64,000 bases of DNA from Bacteroidota bacterium (lineage in GTDB: Bacteria; Bacteroidota; Bacteroidia; B-17B0; Aurantibacillaceae): NCBI GenBank assembly GCA_021155905.1, contig JAJNBG010000022.1, forward strand, positions 32,087 through 96,086, read 5' to 3'. A program made the position numbers and the translations under genes. Below are positions 24,339-33,464 of the stretch, piece by piece (positions within the stretch are counted from its first letter, which is position 1; each line of letters begins with the position of its first letter). The notes under the pieces are model-generated. The model worked only from the letters and a program-made list of their open reading frames with translations. It ran no database searches and was not told where the DNA came from.

Positions 24339-25310
24339 TTACTTCTTCAAAAAGCGTCGATCCGTCAGTGACATTAAAAATGCTTCCAGATCCAGTTTTT
24401 CCTGTTCAGTTAGTCTCAATGGCTTGGACAGCAAAGTATCACGGTTTACTGAGTTAGAAACAATTTTGTCGGGCTGATCATAGTAGTCGATCACTTCCCT
24501 TAAGGTTTTAAACATGCCATTATGCATGTATGGTTTTGTGATTTCAATATTTCTCAAGCCCGGCACTTTAAAACTTCCGATATCCTTTGGATCACGACTG
24601 ATAATATATCGCCCGCTGTCATTCAGATCCTTCCCATTAAATAAACCAATGTTTTTAAAATCGTCATTAGTAAAATCCGGCCCAAAATGACAATCAAAAC
24701 ATTTTCCCTTCTCATTAAAAATAATTTGTCCGCGTTTAGCAGAGGCCGAAAATAAAGTGGTATCGGTTTCATTATTATACAAATCAAAAGCTGATTGGTT
24801 CGTTTCGAGTGTCCTTTCAAAAGCTGCGATTGCCTCCACCAGGTTCTGTTTATTGGCCGGTGTACCAAAGACTTTAATAAAAAAAGCACGGTACTGCTTA
24901 TGATTATTTAATTTTCTAACAATCACCGATAAGGGAATATCCATTTCCACGGGATTCTCCATTGGACCTCCAGCCTGGTCCTCCAGGGTTTCACTTCGTC
25001 CGTCATGGAAATAAAAGTTCCGTGCAGACATATTCATGGAGCTTGGCGTATTCCTTCCTCCTTTGATACTATCCACCCCAAAACTAAAAGGTACATTATC
25101 GGCAAAAGCAAATTGAGGTTTATGACAGGAGGCACAACTAATCTGCTCTCCTCTCGACAGAATGGAATCATGGAAAAGAAGCTCACCCAATTCTTCAACT
25201 GAAGCCGGTTCCTTCAATATTTTTTCTTGTTTTTGGTCATTTCTACAGGAGTTCAGGCCAAAAATTATAAACAATAAAAAGAAAGCAATTTTAATGATAT
25301 TCATAAACAC
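24339..25310 (-). CDS. Dihaem cytochrome c peroxidase/MauG-family lipoprotein
   Basis: 323 residues. A signal with lipobox (FGLNSC, Cys22) suggests a membrane-attached periplasmic lipoprotein. Haem motifs are CASCH (59-63) and CFDCH (204-208). Family landmarks: ELLFHDSILSRGEQISC, GRNTPSSMNMSARNFYFHDGR, GGPMENPVEM and IGSFKVPGLRNIEITKPYMHNGMFKTL. Such enzymes reduce H2O2 using two haems, or oxidise proteins (MauG). It stands alone, convergent with tilS across a short repeat. Confidence 0.9.
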   Translation of the reverse strand: MFMNIIKIAFFLLFIIFGLNSCRNDQKQEKILKEPASVEELGELLFHDSILSRGEQISCASCHKPQFAFADNVPFSFGVDSIKGGRNTPSSMNMSARNFYFHDGRSETLEDQAGGPMENPVEMDIPLSVIVRKLNNHKQYRAFFIKVFGTPANKQNLVEAIAAFERTLETNQSAFDLYNNETDTTLFSASAKRGQIIFNEKGKCFDCHFGPDFTNDDFKNIGLFNGKDLNDSGRYIISRDPKDIGSFKVPGLRNIEITKPYMHNGMFKTLREVIDYYDQPDKIVSNSVNRDTLLSKPLRLTEQEKLDLEAFLMSLTDRRFLKK

Positions 25311-25453
25311 AAATATAATTTTTAATATGGTTTCTTTAAGACTTCAAAAGCTGATAAAACTCAGTTCAATGACATCGATGGAGATTAAAAAAAACCGATT
25401 GATGGAGGAATAAACCTTTTATGTATAAAATAGCCACAACTCCATAAAAATGA

Positions 25454-25461
25454 TATTTTTG
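25454..25461 (+). promoter_or_regulatory. -7 promoter element of the CPBP-M61-LytS-LytTR operon
   Basis: TATTTTTG ends 6 nt before the ATG at 25468 and covers codons of the longer frame that begins at 25450. This favours 25468 as start and implies a very short leader. Confidence 0.5.
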
Positions 25462-25467
25462 TATAGT

Positions 25468-26448
25468 ATGGAAGATAACCTCATAACGGAACCTAAAAAC
25501 GTCAATCCTTTTCCCTTTAGCAATCTTTTTTTATTAAAAGGTTATGTCACCGGTAAAAACGATTTCTGGCGTTATTTGTTGGGAATTGTGGCAGCCTTCC
25601 TGGGATACTTGTCTTTCCAGCTGATCATGATGATTCCCTTATTAACAGCAGCTTTAAATAACGGAGTGAGTATGGGAGAAATTACCAAAAACCCAAATCT
25701 GTTGTTTAATCCGGAAGTTGTTGGTCTTAACAAATCCCTGTTACTGGCATTAATGATGGGTATGTTCGTGTTCACCCTTTTGTTCTTGTGGCTGGCAATC
25801 AGGTTTATTCAACAAAAGACATTAACTTCTATTATTACGGGTTTTGAGAAGATACGCTGGAGCCGCTACTTTTTTTCTTTTAGTCTTTGGGGTACATTGA
25901 TTACAATTCTTACTGTCAGCACCTATCTCATTTCACCCCAGGACATTGAAATCCGGTTTAATGCCAGCCAGTTTTTTATTTTATTAATTGTTGCGGTTAT
26001 TTTCATTCCTATTCAAACTGCTACCGAAGAACTCATTTTCAGAGGTTACCTAATGCAGGGATTGGCTTTATTATTTAAAAACGGAATTATGCCGTTAATC
26101 ATTACGTCCATTCTGTTTGGCTTAATGCATGCGTCAAATCCTGAGGCGAAAGCCCATGGTTTAATGATCATGATGCCCTATTATATTTTCTTTGGTGCCT
26201 TTTTAGCCACACTAACGTTATTGGACCAGGGATCAGAGTTAGCATTAGGTATTCACTGCGCTAATAACTTATTTTCAAGCTTGCTGGTTTGTTCTAAAAA
26301 TTCAGTGCTGCAAACAGATTCCATATTTTATACAACGGTTGAAAATCCCGGATCTGAATTTTTGGTCTGGGTGATCTTAGCCTCAATTTGCTTTTTTATT
26401 TTATACAAGAAATACAAACTCTCTAACTGGAAATTAATAATCCGTTAA
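25468..26448 (+). CDS. CPBP family intramembrane glutamic endopeptidase
   Basis: 326 residues from ATG 25468; a start at 25450 would add six residues but would put the promoter box inside the gene. About eight membrane helices. Motif 1 is EELIFRG (Glu187, Glu188, Arg192), motif 2 FGLMHASNP with its His, motif 3 GIHCANN with His. These form the catalytic site of the CAAX-protease/bacteriocin-processing (ABI) family. The substrate is unknown. It is the first gene of an operon with an M61 peptidase, a LytS-like kinase and a LytTR regulator, with 12 bp to the next gene. Confidence 0.88.
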   Translation: MEDNLITEPKNVNPFPFSNLFLLKGYVTGKNDFWRYLLGIVAAFLGYLSFQLIMMIPLLTAALNNGVSMGEITKNPNLLFNPEVVGLNKSLLLALMMGMFVFTLLFLWLAIRFIQQKTLTSIITGFEKIRWSRYFFSFSLWGTLITILTVSTYLISPQDIEIRFNASQFFILLIVAVIFIPIQTATEELIFRGYLMQGLALLFKNGIMPLIITSILFGLMHASNPEAKAHGLMIMMPYYIFFGAFLATLTLLDQGSELALGIHCANNLFSSLLVCSKNSVLQTDSIFYTTVENPGSEFLVWVILASICFFILYKKYKLSNWKLIIR

Positions 26449-26460
26449 TCAACTATTTTT

Positions 26461-28305
26461 ATGAAGAACTTTCTTTTTTCAATATCCTCCCTGTTTTTTA
26501 TTGGCAATGCATTTGCGGATGGAGATTACCATTACTATGTTGATTTGACAGTAGTAAAAGAAGATAAACTGACCATCAAACTCACTCCTCCGGACATAAC
26601 CGAAAACGAAACAGTCTTCATGTTTCCGTCTATGGTACCGGGAACTTACGATATTTATAATTTCGGGAGATTTGTATCCAATTTTAAAGCAGAAGGAAAA
26701 AACGGACAAACCATTAAAATTGAGGTGCTGGATAAAAACTCCTATAAACTATCTCCCGCTAACGCCATTAAAGAAATTACTTACGACGTAGAAGATACCT
26801 GGGATACGGACATCAAAGAAAAAGTGGTTTTTGAACCGGGAGGTTCCAACATCGAGGAAGGAAAAAACTTTTGTTTAAATACCCACTGTTTCTTCGGATA
26901 TTTTAAAAACAAACTTGAATCGAAGTTTATTTTAGAAGTTACCAAGCCAAAAGGTTTTTATGCTTCAACAAGCATGACTGACCTCAAAAGCGGAGACACC
27001 AAAGATGTTATTTCGATTTTAAATTATCACAATCTCGTGGATTCACCGATTATGTACACACAACCTGATACCACCACCATCCAGATCGGTAAATCACAGG
27101 TTCTGATTTCTGTCTTTTCGCCAAACAGGGTAATTACTTCTGATTTTATTGCGCGTAATCTTCACGAATTATTACTTGCACAAGCTGAATATCTTGGAGG
27201 AGAACTGCCTATTGATAAATACGCGTTCTTATTTTATTTCACGGATAAAATGTCTTTAAGCGGGTCCTCCGGTGCATTGGAACACTCCTACTCTTCCTTT
27301 TATTTTTTACCCGAAGCAGATACCCTGGCCATTGCACAGGAAGTAAGAGATGTAGCGGCACATGAATTCTTTCACATTGTTACACCTCTAAATATACATT
27401 CCAAAGAGATCGGTGAGTTTGATTTTAATAACCCTCAGATGAGTAAACACCTTTGGTTGTATGAAGGCTTAACAGAATATGCAGCCCATCACATGCAGGT
27501 GAAGACCGGACTAATAGAATTCGATGCTTTTTTCGAGGTCATGGTTACCAAAATGCAGAACGCCAGGGAGAATTACAATGATACCGTTCCTTTTACCGTA
27601 ATGAGTAAATATGCATTGGATAAGTATAAAAAACAATATAATAATGTTTATGAAAAAGGCGCTCTGATAGGAATGTGTATGGACATTATGCTGCGCTATT
27701 ACAGTAATGGTAATTATGGAACACAGGAACTCATGAAAGACCTGTCCAAGAAATACGGAAAAACAACCTCATTTAATGATGATGATTTATTTACTGATAT
27801 CGAAAAACTGACTTATAAAGAGGTTCGCTACTTTTTAGACAATTATGTAGCAGGTCCAAAGCCTTTGCCTTTTAAGGAAGTATTTGCAATGGTTGGCTTA
27901 AATTATATTGACAAAAGGATAGAAGAAAAAATTACATTGGGCGGCATATCGGTTGGTTACAATCCTACAACCAATCACCTGGTGGTTGTAAACATTGATA
28001 AACTAGACGAATTCGGAAAGAAATTAAAATTTAAAGAAGAAGATGAAATCGTGACGTTTAATAACCGGAAGTTGACCCTCGATAATATGAAAGATGTTTT
28101 GGGCGGTTTTATGCAAAATGCCAAAACTGGAGATAAGCTGGTAATTGAAGTTTTAAGAAAAGATAAAAAAGGAAACGAAACTATCAAAGAGCTCAAAGCA
28201 AAAGTAAAACCGGTTAAGGTAACAGAAACTGACATCATCGAGGTTAACGAAAAAGCCACTGAACAACAGTTGAATGCCAGAAAAGCCTGGTTGGGAATTA
28301 ATTAA
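26461..28305 (+). CDS. M61 family peptidase with C-terminal PDZ domain (glycyl aminopeptidase-like)
   Basis: 614 residues. Signal peptide MKNFLFSISSLFFIGNAFA. An N-terminal beta domain to about 220 is followed by a zinc peptidase domain with HEFFH (301-305), the third ligand Glu335 in YEGLTEY, and a helical part to about 455. A PDZ domain lies at about 475-600 (VGYNPTTNHLVVVNID, EDEIVTFNNRKL). In M61 enzymes the PDZ helps bind N-terminal Gly/Ala residues of the substrate. Periplasmic location is expected. The stop is 2 bp before the kinase gene, so it is co-translated with a two-component system. Confidence 0.9.
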   Translation: MKNFLFSISSLFFIGNAFADGDYHYYVDLTVVKEDKLTIKLTPPDITENETVFMFPSMVPGTYDIYNFGRFVSNFKAEGKNGQTIKIEVLDKNSYKLSPANAIKEITYDVEDTWDTDIKEKVVFEPGGSNIEEGKNFCLNTHCFFGYFKNKLESKFILEVTKPKGFYASTSMTDLKSGDTKDVISILNYHNLVDSPIMYTQPDTTTIQIGKSQVLISVFSPNRVITSDFIARNLHELLLAQAEYLGGELPIDKYAFLFYFTDKMSLSGSSGALEHSYSSFYFLPEADTLAIAQEVRDVAAHEFFHIVTPLNIHSKEIGEFDFNNPQMSKHLWLYEGLTEYAAHHMQVKTGLIEFDAFFEVMVTKMQNARENYNDTVPFTVMSKYALDKYKKQYNNVYEKGALIGMCMDIMLRYYSNGNYGTQELMKDLSKKYGKTTSFNDDDLFTDIEKLTYKEVRYFLDNYVAGPKPLPFKEVFAMVGLNYIDKRIEEKITLGGISVGYNPTTNHLVVVNIDKLDEFGKKLKFKEEDEIVTFNNRKLTLDNMKDVLGGFMQNAKTGDKLVIEVLRKDKKGNETIKELKAKVKPVKVTETDIIEVNEKATEQQLNARKAWLGIN

Positions 28306-28307
28306 TA

Positions 28308-29336
28308 ATGGCGAATAAGAAAAATATTTATTGGACCTGCCAGGTTGGGGGATGGACTTTTTTCGCAGCCCTTAATTTGTTTTTTTTTAAACTAAGCTAT
28401 AGCACCAATGTTAAAGATATTTTAAACTACCTGATCTGGCTTCCGGTTGGTATTACCATTACCCATCTCTTCAGATACCTTGTACTGAAGTTTAATGTAT
28501 TGCGTTACAGTATCTTCTACCAGATCCCAATCGTTGTTATTTCTGGTTTCATTAATGCTTTTTTGTTTTTTGCGTTAACAATAGGTATTGCAAAAGGGCT
28601 CGGGATCATCACTTATAAAATCGACGTGGTGGCGGCTGTTTCAAATATTTTAAGCCTCACCGTAATTTTTGTTTTCTGGTCACTCATTTATTTTGGATTT
28701 CATTTCTTTGATAACTATAAAAAAACTGAGATCCAGAATCTTAAACTGGAAGCCAATACCAAAGAAGTAGAACTTAATAAATTAAAATCCCAGTTAAATC
28801 CGCACTTCATGTTCAACAGCATGAATAGTATCCGCGCTTTGGTTGATGAAGACCCAAAGAAAGCGAAAGTGGCCATCACGCAGCTATCTAATATTCTGAG
28901 GAACACCCTGATGATGCATAAAAATAAATACATCACCCTGGAAGAAGAATTGGTGTTGGTGAAAGATTACCTGGAGCTGGAGCATATTCGTTTTGAAGAG
29001 CGCTTATGTTTTTTCTTCGATATTGACCCGACTACCTTATCTCTGAATGTTCCACCGATGATGATACAAACGCTAGTTGAAAATGGAATCAAACATGGTA
29101 TCAGCAAATACCCGGAAGGAGGATCCATCTCTATTAATACAAAAAAATTAGAAAATACTTTCCTGATCGAAATCATCAATACCGGTCAGCTTCAATTGAA
29201 TAATAAATCAGATTCTGGTTTTGGAGTTGAAAATACTATGAACCGACTGGAATTGTTATTTGGCAGCAAAGCATCTTTTTCATTGAAAAACCTGGATAAC
29301 AAAAATGTGATCAGTAAGATCATTATTAAAACTTAA
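28308..29336 (+). CDS. LytS/YehU-type sensor histidine kinase
   Basis: 342 residues. Four membrane helices within residues 12-135 are followed by a coiled coil (IQNLKLEANTKEVELNKLK). The His_kinase domain has the phospho-acceptor His166 in LNPHFMFNSMNSIRAL and an ATPase-like part with VPPMMIQTLVENGIKHG (N box) and GFGVENTMNRL (G box). There is no large extracellular loop, so the signal may be membrane-derived. The cognate regulator lies 24 bp downstream. With the upstream CPBP and M61 proteases in the same operon, regulated intramembrane signalling is a reasonable but unproven idea. Confidence 0.93.
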   Translation: MANKKNIYWTCQVGGWTFFAALNLFFFKLSYSTNVKDILNYLIWLPVGITITHLFRYLVLKFNVLRYSIFYQIPIVVISGFINAFLFFALTIGIAKGLGIITYKIDVVAAVSNILSLTVIFVFWSLIYFGFHFFDNYKKTEIQNLKLEANTKEVELNKLKSQLNPHFMFNSMNSIRALVDEDPKKAKVAITQLSNILRNTLMMHKNKYITLEEELVLVKDYLELEHIRFEERLCFFFDIDPTTLSLNVPPMMIQTLVENGIKHGISKYPEGGSISINTKKLENTFLIEIINTGQLQLNNKSDSGFGVENTMNRLELLFGSKASFSLKNLDNKNVISKIIIKT

Positions 29337-29360
29337 AACAATTTATTTAAAAAATTAATT

Positions 29361-30074
29361 ATGAAAGCTATAATCATTGATGACGAGCGTTTGGCGAGAC
29401 AGGAACTAAAAAACCTTTTAGCAGCCCATAAAGAAATTGAAGTCATTGCAGAATGCAACAATGCTCAGTCTGCCAAAGAAAAAATTGCAGAATTAAACCC
29501 TGATGTTATTTTCCTGGACATTCAAATGCCCGGAAAAACAGGATTGGAGCTGATTGAAGAAGTTTCTGCATTACCCGATGTGGTATTTGTAACCGCCTAT
29601 GATGAGTATGCCATTAAAGCATTCGAGGTAAACGCTTACGATTACCTGTTGAAACCTGTTTCTCCGGAACGTTTGGCCGAAACCATTAAAAAGTTAACCC
29701 TTAAAGAAAGTTCAGAGAAAAAAGAAAATACGACACCATTAACAGAGAATGACCAGGTGTTTATTAAGGATGGTGAAAAAACATGGTTTGTTCGCCTGAG
29801 CAATATCCGCTTATTTGAAAGCGAAGGAAATTATGTGCGTGTTTATTTCGAGAATTTCCGTCCTTTAATTTTGAGAAGCTTAAATAGCCTCGAAGAACGA
29901 TTGGATGAGAAAACTTTTTTCAGGGCAAGCCGGAAGCACATCGTTAATCTGAGCTGGGTGGAAAGTATTGAAACATGGTTTAACGGCGGATTAATGGTAA
30001 AATTAAAAGGTGGACAGGAAATCGAAATTTCCCGACGCCAAGCTGTTAAATTAAAGGATATGATGAGTTTATAA
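29361..30074 (+). CDS. LytTR family response regulator
   Basis: 237 residues. Receiver domain 1-120 with acidic pocket IIDDER, phospho-acceptor Asp53 in IFLDIQMPG, the Thr switch in FVTAYDEYA and Lys in LLKPVSPERL. The DNA-binding LytTR domain (about 135-235) has IRLFESEGNYVRVYF, LEERLDEKTFFRASRKHIVNL and EIEISRRQAVKLKDM. It pairs with the LytS-type kinase immediately upstream; such pairs usually control their own operon and a few envelope genes. It is the last gene of the operon; a new promoter lies after it. Confidence 0.95.
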   Translation: MKAIIIDDERLARQELKNLLAAHKEIEVIAECNNAQSAKEKIAELNPDVIFLDIQMPGKTGLELIEEVSALPDVVFVTAYDEYAIKAFEVNAYDYLLKPVSPERLAETIKKLTLKESSEKKENTTPLTENDQVFIKDGEKTWFVRLSNIRLFESEGNYVRVYFENFRPLILRSLNSLEERLDEKTFFRASRKHIVNLSWVESIETWFNGGLMVKLKGGQEIEISRRQAVKLKDMMSL

Positions 30075-30086
30075 GGCTCAAAACCT

Positions 30087-30094
30087 TAAATTTG
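30087..30094 (+). promoter_or_regulatory. -7 promoter element, nearly leaderless start
   Basis: TAAATTTG is a perfect TAnnTTTG, ending 4 nt before the ATG at 30099. A TTTA at 30068-30071 may serve as a weak -33 box. It uncouples the following two genes from the LytTR operon. Confidence 0.5.
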
Positions 30095-30098
30095 CAAA

Positions 30099-30647
30099 AT
30101 GAAAAATAATAAAGATCACAACACCGACGATTTATTACCGGAAGATTTAAAAGGAGATATCGTACCGGAAATCGATCCGACAAAACTCTTCGATGAAAAA
30201 GAATATTCCACCATTATTATTGGTTCGGAAGGCATGTCAAAAAAAGACGTTAATAACGCTGACCTGATCACAATTTTAATAAGCGCCCGCTCAACCAGGG
30301 AGGAAAAAGATGAAGCATTAATTCAGCTAAAAGAAAATAAAGCTCAGGCATTTATTATCAGTGCTATTACTAAAACCAAAAAACCGGAACATAAAGCCTT
30401 AATTGTAGCGGCTTGCTGGGAAACCGGATTGGATTTCAGTAAGGATTATCTTTTCTTTATTGACCTGATTTGTTCTTCGGATTTCCTTGTATCTTTTGAA
30501 GCCTTTACCGTTATACAGGAAATGGAAGCGGAAATTGATGAAGCCACTCTAAAACAATCACTTGACAAATTACAAAAAGTGAAAGACCCGGGTGTAAGTG
30601 TCTCTGACGCGATTCATTTAATAGAGCAAAAATTAAATTCTCATTAA
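30099..30647 (+). CDS. Hypothetical helical-repeat protein
   Basis: 182 residues, acidic, no signal peptide. From about residue 50 onward it is made of amphipathic helix pairs (LITILISARSTREEKDEALIQLKENK, AFIISAITKTKKPEHKALIVAACWE, DYLFFIDLICSSDFLVSFEAFTVIQEM) that look like HEAT/ARM-type repeats. No catalytic motif is seen. Its stop abuts the GTG start of the next gene, so the two are probably co-translated. A scaffolding role is only inferred from the repeat build. Confidence 0.65.
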   Translation: MKNNKDHNTDDLLPEDLKGDIVPEIDPTKLFDEKEYSTIIIGSEGMSKKDVNNADLITILISARSTREEKDEALIQLKENKAQAFIISAITKTKKPEHKALIVAACWETGLDFSKDYLFFIDLICSSDFLVSFEAFTVIQEMEAEIDEATLKQSLDKLQKVKDPGVSVSDAIHLIEQKLNSH

Positions 30648-31076
30648 GTGAAAAAACTTTTATTAAAAACCATTTTATTTATTTCAGTGTCTTTTACCAC
30701 AGGTTTGTTTTCACAGGAGACAAGCGAAGTAAAATCCATTAAAGTAAAAAAGGAAAAATTATTTATCAAAGCCGCGTTCGACGATACAGAATTTAAAGTC
30801 ATCGCTTTTGATGTATACGGAAATCCTCACGAACAGGCTATAAAATCTTTTTCTATCTTCTACAAGGATGGGAAAACCTCTTACCAGGCGCCGGTAGAAG
30901 GGAATACATTTCCAAAAAAGACCATAGATTTTCTAACCAAAAAAAAGAAGGAAGCTACCAAAATTTGCTTGACTAATCTAAAGGCAGAGGATAAAGATGG
31001 ACACATCGAAGATCTGCCTGACCTGTGTGACATTGTCATCTTTCCGGACTGCAAAAAAGTAAATAAATCGCGTTAA
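30648..31076 (+). CDS. Small secreted hypothetical protein
   Basis: 142 residues, starting with GTG directly after the TAA of the previous gene (no spacing). The first ~22 residues are a signal peptide (LLLKTILFISVSFTTGLFSQ). The mature part is Lys-rich with a small beta-like body (FIKAAFDDTEFKVIAFDVYGNPHEQAIKSFSIFY) and two Cys near the end. The phrase FDVYGNPHEQAI resembles parts of secreted GldM-like or MORN-type small proteins only vaguely, so I give no family. The gene ends 1 bp before the convergent gene at 31078, with no visible terminator between them. Confidence 0.6.
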   Translation: MKKLLLKTILFISVSFTTGLFSQETSEVKSIKVKKEKLFIKAAFDDTEFKVIAFDVYGNPHEQAIKSFSIFYKDGKTSYQAPVEGNTFPKKTIDFLTKKKKEATKICLTNLKAEDKDGHIEDLPDLCDIVIFPDCKKVNKSR

Positions 31077-31077
31077 T

Positions 31078-31590
31078 TTATTGCTGAGAAATCACTAATA
31101 ATTCTTTTTCAATTCCAAGCTCTTTTAATTTTTGCCTGATTTCTTTGATCGTCACTTCATCAAAATTCTTTTGCCGCGAAATCACATCATATCCTTCTTT
31201 TGTAAATAATGTCTTCTCAAAATGGATCACCTTCCAGGTATCATTTTGAAATAAAATTTCCCATTTACTTCTAAACAGAAACAATAATCCTTTTCCTTTC
31301 CATAAAAACCGCGTGGCCTGATCATTTAAAGGTGTATCGAACCCTTTGATCACTTTTTGTTTTTCATTCTGATAATAAGAAACCACATCCATCAGTCCCA
31401 CTCGTTTCCGCTTTGTTTGAATAGTATAATTAAACCTGGGATTCAGTTTATTGCCCTTTAACCACATATTAAAATTACTCATATTAACATGCCAGGTGCC
31501 TTCCAGCGAAGATAACGCAGTTTGGGATGATAGTAAATTGGAATTCATGGAAAACATAAGCAATAAGATTGTTATACTTCTAAAACTCAT
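31078..31590 (-). CDS. Secreted hypothetical protein, possibly lipocalin-like
   Basis: 170 residues with an N-terminal signal peptide (ITILLLMFSMNSNLLSSQ). The mature N terminus LEGTWHVNMSNFNMWLKG resembles the G-x-W strand that opens lipocalin-like barrels, and beta-rich segments follow (FNYTIQTKRKRVGLMDVVSYY, FLWKGKGLLFLFRSKWEIL). The closing segment is a charged helix (EIRQKLKELGIEKELL). In lipocalins Cys bridges or a second conserved motif would be expected; none is visible, so this is tentative. It is convergent and almost abutting with 30648-31076. Confidence 0.6.
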   Translation of the reverse strand: MSFRSITILLLMFSMNSNLLSSQTALSSLEGTWHVNMSNFNMWLKGNKLNPRFNYTIQTKRKRVGLMDVVSYYQNEKQKVIKGFDTPLNDQATRFLWKGKGLLFLFRSKWEILFQNDTWKVIHFEKTLFTKEGYDVISRQKNFDEVTIKEIRQKLKELGIEKELLVISQQ

Positions 31591-31615
31591 GGGTAGGAAA
31601 TCTTAAGTAAACAAA

Positions 31616-31644
31616 AAAAGCAATAAATTTCTTTTATTGCTTTT
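31616..31644 (-). terminator. Intrinsic terminator overlapping a stop codon
   Basis: AAAAGCAATAAA (31616-31627) pairs with its complement (31633-31644) around a 5 nt loop. Read on the minus strand a T run follows. The stop codon of the gene ending at 31634 lies inside the stem. Confidence 0.75.
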
Positions 31645-32368
31645 CACCATTATGATAATTCTCGGTTTTAATGGTTCCCCCTTTTTCATCGTAATAAGTC
31701 CACGTGCCTTCCTTCTGGTAATCGCCAAGCTCTTTTCTAAAGATCATGGAACCTTCTTCTTTAACACGACCGGTAGAATAAAATTCTTTTTTAATGTATT
31801 TTTTTGATTTTTTATCTACCAGTTCAAACATGGATTCCGGTAAACCGTTTTCAAAGTATGAATTGCGTTTAAAAAGGTATTCAATGTTTTTATCATTTTC
31901 TTCTACATATTCAGGAGAGCCATTTCTGAAATAATCATATTGGTTCTGCGGGTTTCCCTCATAATAAGCAATATTGGAGCGAATCTTCCCGTCATCATAA
32001 AAAATTTCAAGCTTTGCGTGTTTTAAGTCGCTACTCGAAAAGGATCTTTCAATTTGTCCGTTCTCATAATAGTTCTTAAACACCTTAATAAACCCATCTG
32101 CGTAAAAGCCTTTATGCAATAATTTTCCGCTCACATAAAAATCTTCCTGCCAACCCTGTGCATTATAACCGTCTTTGGTATAACGTATAGAATCACCTCC
32201 CATCATTGGAACCAATTTATTATAGCGAATAATGCCATAATCAGGATCAATGATTTCAGCAGGAGTATACCGTTTCAACTGGGGAACCTGTTTTGAAAAA
32301 GTCTGGGAAAAACCAATAAAAGAAGCGGCTAAAAGGAAAATACAATATGTTAATCTGTAAAAAATCAT
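31634..32368 (-). CDS. Secreted MORN/YwqK-like repeat protein
   Basis: 244 residues from the ATG at 32368, chosen over the one at 32386 because it directly opens the signal peptide (MIFYRLTYCIFLLAASFIGFSQ). The body has repeated beta-hairpin units of the YwqK/MORN kind: GKLLHKGFYADGFIKVFKNYYENGQIER, YYEGNPQNQYDYFRNGSPEY, EFYSTGRVKEEGSM, YQKEGTWTYYDEKGG. Such repeats are common in secreted Bacteroidota proteins labelled YwqK-antitoxin-like without any proven toxin. No neighbour suggests a toxin-antitoxin pair. Function unknown; a terminator hairpin overlaps the stop codon. Confidence 0.78.
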   Translation of the reverse strand: MIFYRLTYCIFLLAASFIGFSQTFSKQVPQLKRYTPAEIIDPDYGIIRYNKLVPMMGGDSIRYTKDGYNAQGWQEDFYVSGKLLHKGFYADGFIKVFKNYYENGQIERSFSSSDLKHAKLEIFYDDGKIRSNIAYYEGNPQNQYDYFRNGSPEYVEENDKNIEYLFKRNSYFENGLPESMFELVDKKSKKYIKKEFYSTGRVKEEGSMIFRKELGDYQKEGTWTYYDEKGGTIKTENYHNGEKQ

Positions 32369-32433
32369 GGTTAATCTAAAAAGCAAATTTTGTGCAAAAT
32401 AGTAAATAATAGGTTACAACAAACGTTAAAAAG

Positions 32434-33384
32434 TTAATGTTTTCCTGAGGAGGCTAAATAACGTTCTGCATCGAGTGCACCCATGCATCCACTTCCGGCA
32501 GCTGTTACCGCTTGTCTGTATGTTTTATCCGCACAATCTCCTACGGCAAATACACCTTCAATGTTTGTTTTTGTTGACCAGCCCATTACGTCAATATATC
32601 CCAGTTCATCCATTTTAAGCTGACCCTGGAAAATATCAGTATTAGGTTTATGGCCAATAGCAACAAAAAAACCGGTGACATCCAGTGTCCGCAATTCATT
32701 AGTCTCTGAATTTTTAACAACAACGCCTTCAACTGCTTCTTTCCCAATAATATCATGTGTTTCGCTATGCCATAAAACTTCAATATTTGGTGTATTTTCA
32801 ACCCGGTGTTGCATTGCTTTACTGGCTCGCATTTCACCGCGACGAACAATCATGTACACTTTTTTACATAATTTAGATAGATAGGTTGCTTCTTCTGCGG
32901 CTGTATCTCCCGCTCCAACGATCGCTACATCCTGTCCTTTATAGAAAAATCCATCGCATACTGCACAAGCAGAAACGCCGCCCGCATTCATTCTCAAACG
33001 GGTTTCATTTTCGAGACCCAGCCATTTAGCTGAAGCGCCGGTTGAAATAATAACAGTATCTGCAGTGATTTCAATAGCTTCATCGATCCAGATTTTCTTT
33101 GGCGTAGAAGTTAAATCGGCTTTTGTAGCCAAACCAAATCTCACCTGTGTACCAAAACGTTCCGCCTGGGCTTTCATATCTTCCATTAATTCCGGACCGG
33201 TTATTCCTTTTGGATATCCCGGGAAATTATCCACCTCAGTGGTTTCAGTTAATTGTCCGCCAGGTGTTAAGCCTGTATATAAAACAGGTTTTAAGTCTGC
33301 GCGGGCAGCATATATTGCGGCTGTATAGCCCGCAGGTCCGGAACCTATGATAAGGCATTTGATATGTTCGGTTGTAGTAGCCAT
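32434..33384 (-). CDS. trxB: Thioredoxin reductase
   Basis: 316 residues, the usual size. FAD motif IIGSGPAGYTAAIYAARA (12-29), redox pair Cys140/Cys143 in SACAVCDGFF, NADPH motif IVGAGDTAAEEATYLS, and the C-terminal flavin motif FAVGDCADKTYRQAVTAAGSGC. It keeps thioredoxin reduced with NADPH in the cytosol. Unlike the related enzyme at 2007-3017 it has the CxxC, so the two are functionally distinct. It stands alone; the upstream vanZ-like gene is 80 bp away on the same strand. Confidence 0.96.
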   Translation of the reverse strand: MATTTEHIKCLIIGSGPAGYTAAIYAARADLKPVLYTGLTPGGQLTETTEVDNFPGYPKGITGPELMEDMKAQAERFGTQVRFGLATKADLTSTPKKIWIDEAIEITADTVIISTGASAKWLGLENETRLRMNAGGVSACAVCDGFFYKGQDVAIVGAGDTAAEEATYLSKLCKKVYMIVRRGEMRASKAMQHRVENTPNIEVLWHSETHDIIGKEAVEGVVVKNSETNELRTLDVTGFFVAIGHKPNTDIFQGQLKMDELGYIDVMGWSTKTNIEGVFAVGDCADKTYRQAVTAAGSGCMGALDAERYLASSGKH

Positions 33385-33464
33385 AATTTTATTTTTAAGG
33401 ATACGAATTTACCGATATTAAACATAAAAAAAATTGAAAGTTAAAAAGTTTTGAAAAGCTTCAT

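Noticed and set aside
31634..32368. YwqK-like protein as antitoxin of a toxin-antitoxin pair
   Set aside because: It has a signal peptide and no toxin-like neighbour; the name only reflects the MORN-type repeat.
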